A DNA stretch of 64,000 nt from Streptomyces sp. R44 (lineage in GTDB: Bacteria > Actinomycetota > Actinomycetes > Streptomycetales > Streptomycetaceae). The translations under genes were made by a program, and so were the position numbers. Below are positions 63,288-64,000 of the stretch, piece by piece. The number at the start of each line of letters is the position of its first letter. Position 1 is the first letter of the stretch. The stretch is from the NCBI RefSeq assembly GCF_041053105.1, contig NZ_CP163444.1:2356001-2420000 (forward strand). Reading direction: 5' to 3'. Under the pieces are notes generated by a model. The model was given only the letters and a program-made list of their open reading frames with translations. It was not told where the DNA came from and searched no databases.

Positions 63288-64000
63288 CTACCGGACTGCC
63301 GCCTTCAGGGGGACGGACGGGTCCGCGGCGCGCTCCGGGTCGACCGGGACGGCGGCCTCGATGAGCTTGCGACCCTGGGCCAGGTCGCGGGGGCGACCGA
63401 CCGCGAGGAGGGCCACCGGCACCCCGGCGCGCAGCCAGAGCACGGACCAGGCCTCGTCGGCCGGGGCGCCGCGCCACACCAGCTCGTCCGCGTGCGCGTG
63501 GTGCCCGGCGTACTGGACGAAGCGGCCGAACTGCTCGGACCAGAAGTACGGCACCGGGTCGTACGGGGCGTCGGTGGCCCCGGTGATCGCCGCGGCGACC
63601 GCGCGCGGGCCCTGGAGCGCGTTGTCCCAGTGGTGGACGAGGAGGCGCTCGCCGTAGCGGGCGGAGGGGAAGGAGGCGCAGTCGCCGACGGCGTACACAT
63701 CGGGCAGGGAGGTGCGCAGCCGGTCGTCGGCGGTGATGGCGCCGCTCGGGTCGAGGGCGATGCCGGAGCCGGTGAGCCAGCTCGTGGCGGGGCGGGCGCC
63801 GATGCCGACGACGACGGCGTCGGCGGCGATCTCGCGGCCGTCGGCGAGGACGACGCGGCCGGGCTCGACGGTGTGCACGCGCGCGCGGGTGAGGAGTTCG
63901 GCGCCGTTCGCCCCGTACCACTCGGCCATGGGGGCGGTGACCTCGGCGGGCAGGGCTCCGGCGAGGGGGCGGTCGGCGGCCTCGACGACGGTGACGGCGC
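63288..64000 (-). CDS. Ferredoxin-reductase-like FAD/NAD(P) oxidoreductase, C-terminal part (cut by window edge)
   Basis: The last 237 residues of a pyridine-nucleotide-disulfide-type oxidoreductase. The NAD(P) half starts at the edge (AVTVVEAADRPLAGALPAEV). The FAD end motif is LPDVYAVGDCASFP, and the C-terminal domain reads HHWDNALQGPRAVAAAI, VPYFWSEQFGRFVQYAG and VLWLRAGVPVALLAVGRPRDL. This matches ferredoxin/rubredoxin reductases that serve oxygenases or P450s. The N-terminal FAD domain lies outside the window. Confidence 0.9.
   Translation of the reverse strand, partial: AVTVVEAADRPLAGALPAEVTAPMAEWYGANGAELLTRARVHTVEPGRVVLADGREIAADAVVVGIGARPATSWLTGSGIALDPSGAITADDRLRTSLPDVYAVGDCASFPSARYGERLLVHHWDNALQGPRAVAAAITGATDAPYDPVPYFWSEQFGRFVQYAGHHAHADELVWRGAPADEAWSVLWLRAGVPVALLAVGRPRDLAQGRKLIEAAVPVDPERAADPSVPLKAAVR

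Overview
The window is a block of core chromosome from a Streptomyces-type actinobacterium. The evidence is very high GC with G/C-biased third positions, frequent GTG starts, a DivIVA/SepF/YggT/YggS/PgeF/FtsZ division cluster joined to a large dcw cluster, an ileS T-box of the actinobacterial translational type, and families typical of Streptomyces (DUF2252, DUF3040, SAV_6107-type HEPN, Rv2175c-type DNA-binding protein, YhgE/Pip). From memory the order resembles S. coelicolor around ftsZ (SCO2082); I could not check this. I see no prophage, transposase, CRISPR, tRNA or rRNA.

Layout. 1-9 kb: truncated hisD, a large membrane-anchored repeat protein, a helical hypothetical protein, a Lon-substrate-binding-domain protein, a YbaK deacylase, a membrane protein, an ABC exporter pair, a NYN-domain nuclease-like protein and a 57-residue basic protein. 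9-24 kb: dnaE facing a DUF2252 protein, a membrane protein, a DsbA-like thioredoxin, a Tat-exported PhoD-like phosphatase, a secreted zinc protease, a hydrolase, a Na+/H+ antiporter, then the leftward set GNAT-rluD-lspA and a DksA-like protein with a histone-H1-like tail.

24-46 kb: ileS under a T-box faces a leftward division and wall block. In transcription order this is rsmH-ftsL-ftsI-murE-murF-mraY-murD-ftsW-murG-ftsQ-ftsZ-pgeF-yggS-sepF-yggT-divIVA. Many junctions overlap by 4 bp, which suggests translational coupling. The block makes lipid II (MurE, F, D, MraY, MurG), uses it at the septum (FtsW, FtsI, with FtsQ/FtsL) and builds and positions the ring (FtsZ, SepF, DivIVA). Candidate promoters with palindromes lie upstream of rsmH and of ftsZ.

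46-64 kb: a beta-carbonic anhydrase, a MoxR-DUF58-transglutaminase operon, DUF3040, a methyltransferase and a HEPN protein. A self-contained operon follows: degenerate ABC ATPase, YhgE/Pip membrane protein and TetR regulator, with a perfect 26-bp palindrome over its own promoter. Then come DUF4126, a phytoene-desaturase-like flavoprotein, a Tyr/Gln-rich membrane protein, metF, thiE, an Rv2175c-type DNA-binding protein and a truncated ferredoxin-reductase-like flavoprotein.

The most unusual non-coding feature is a roughly 200-bp structured repeat present twice (27913-28119 and 51684-51882). Each copy lies between convergent genes and is bounded by two related inverted hairpins, like a REPIN or a small non-autonomous element. 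The most unusual gene set is the TetR / degenerate ABC / YhgE operon.
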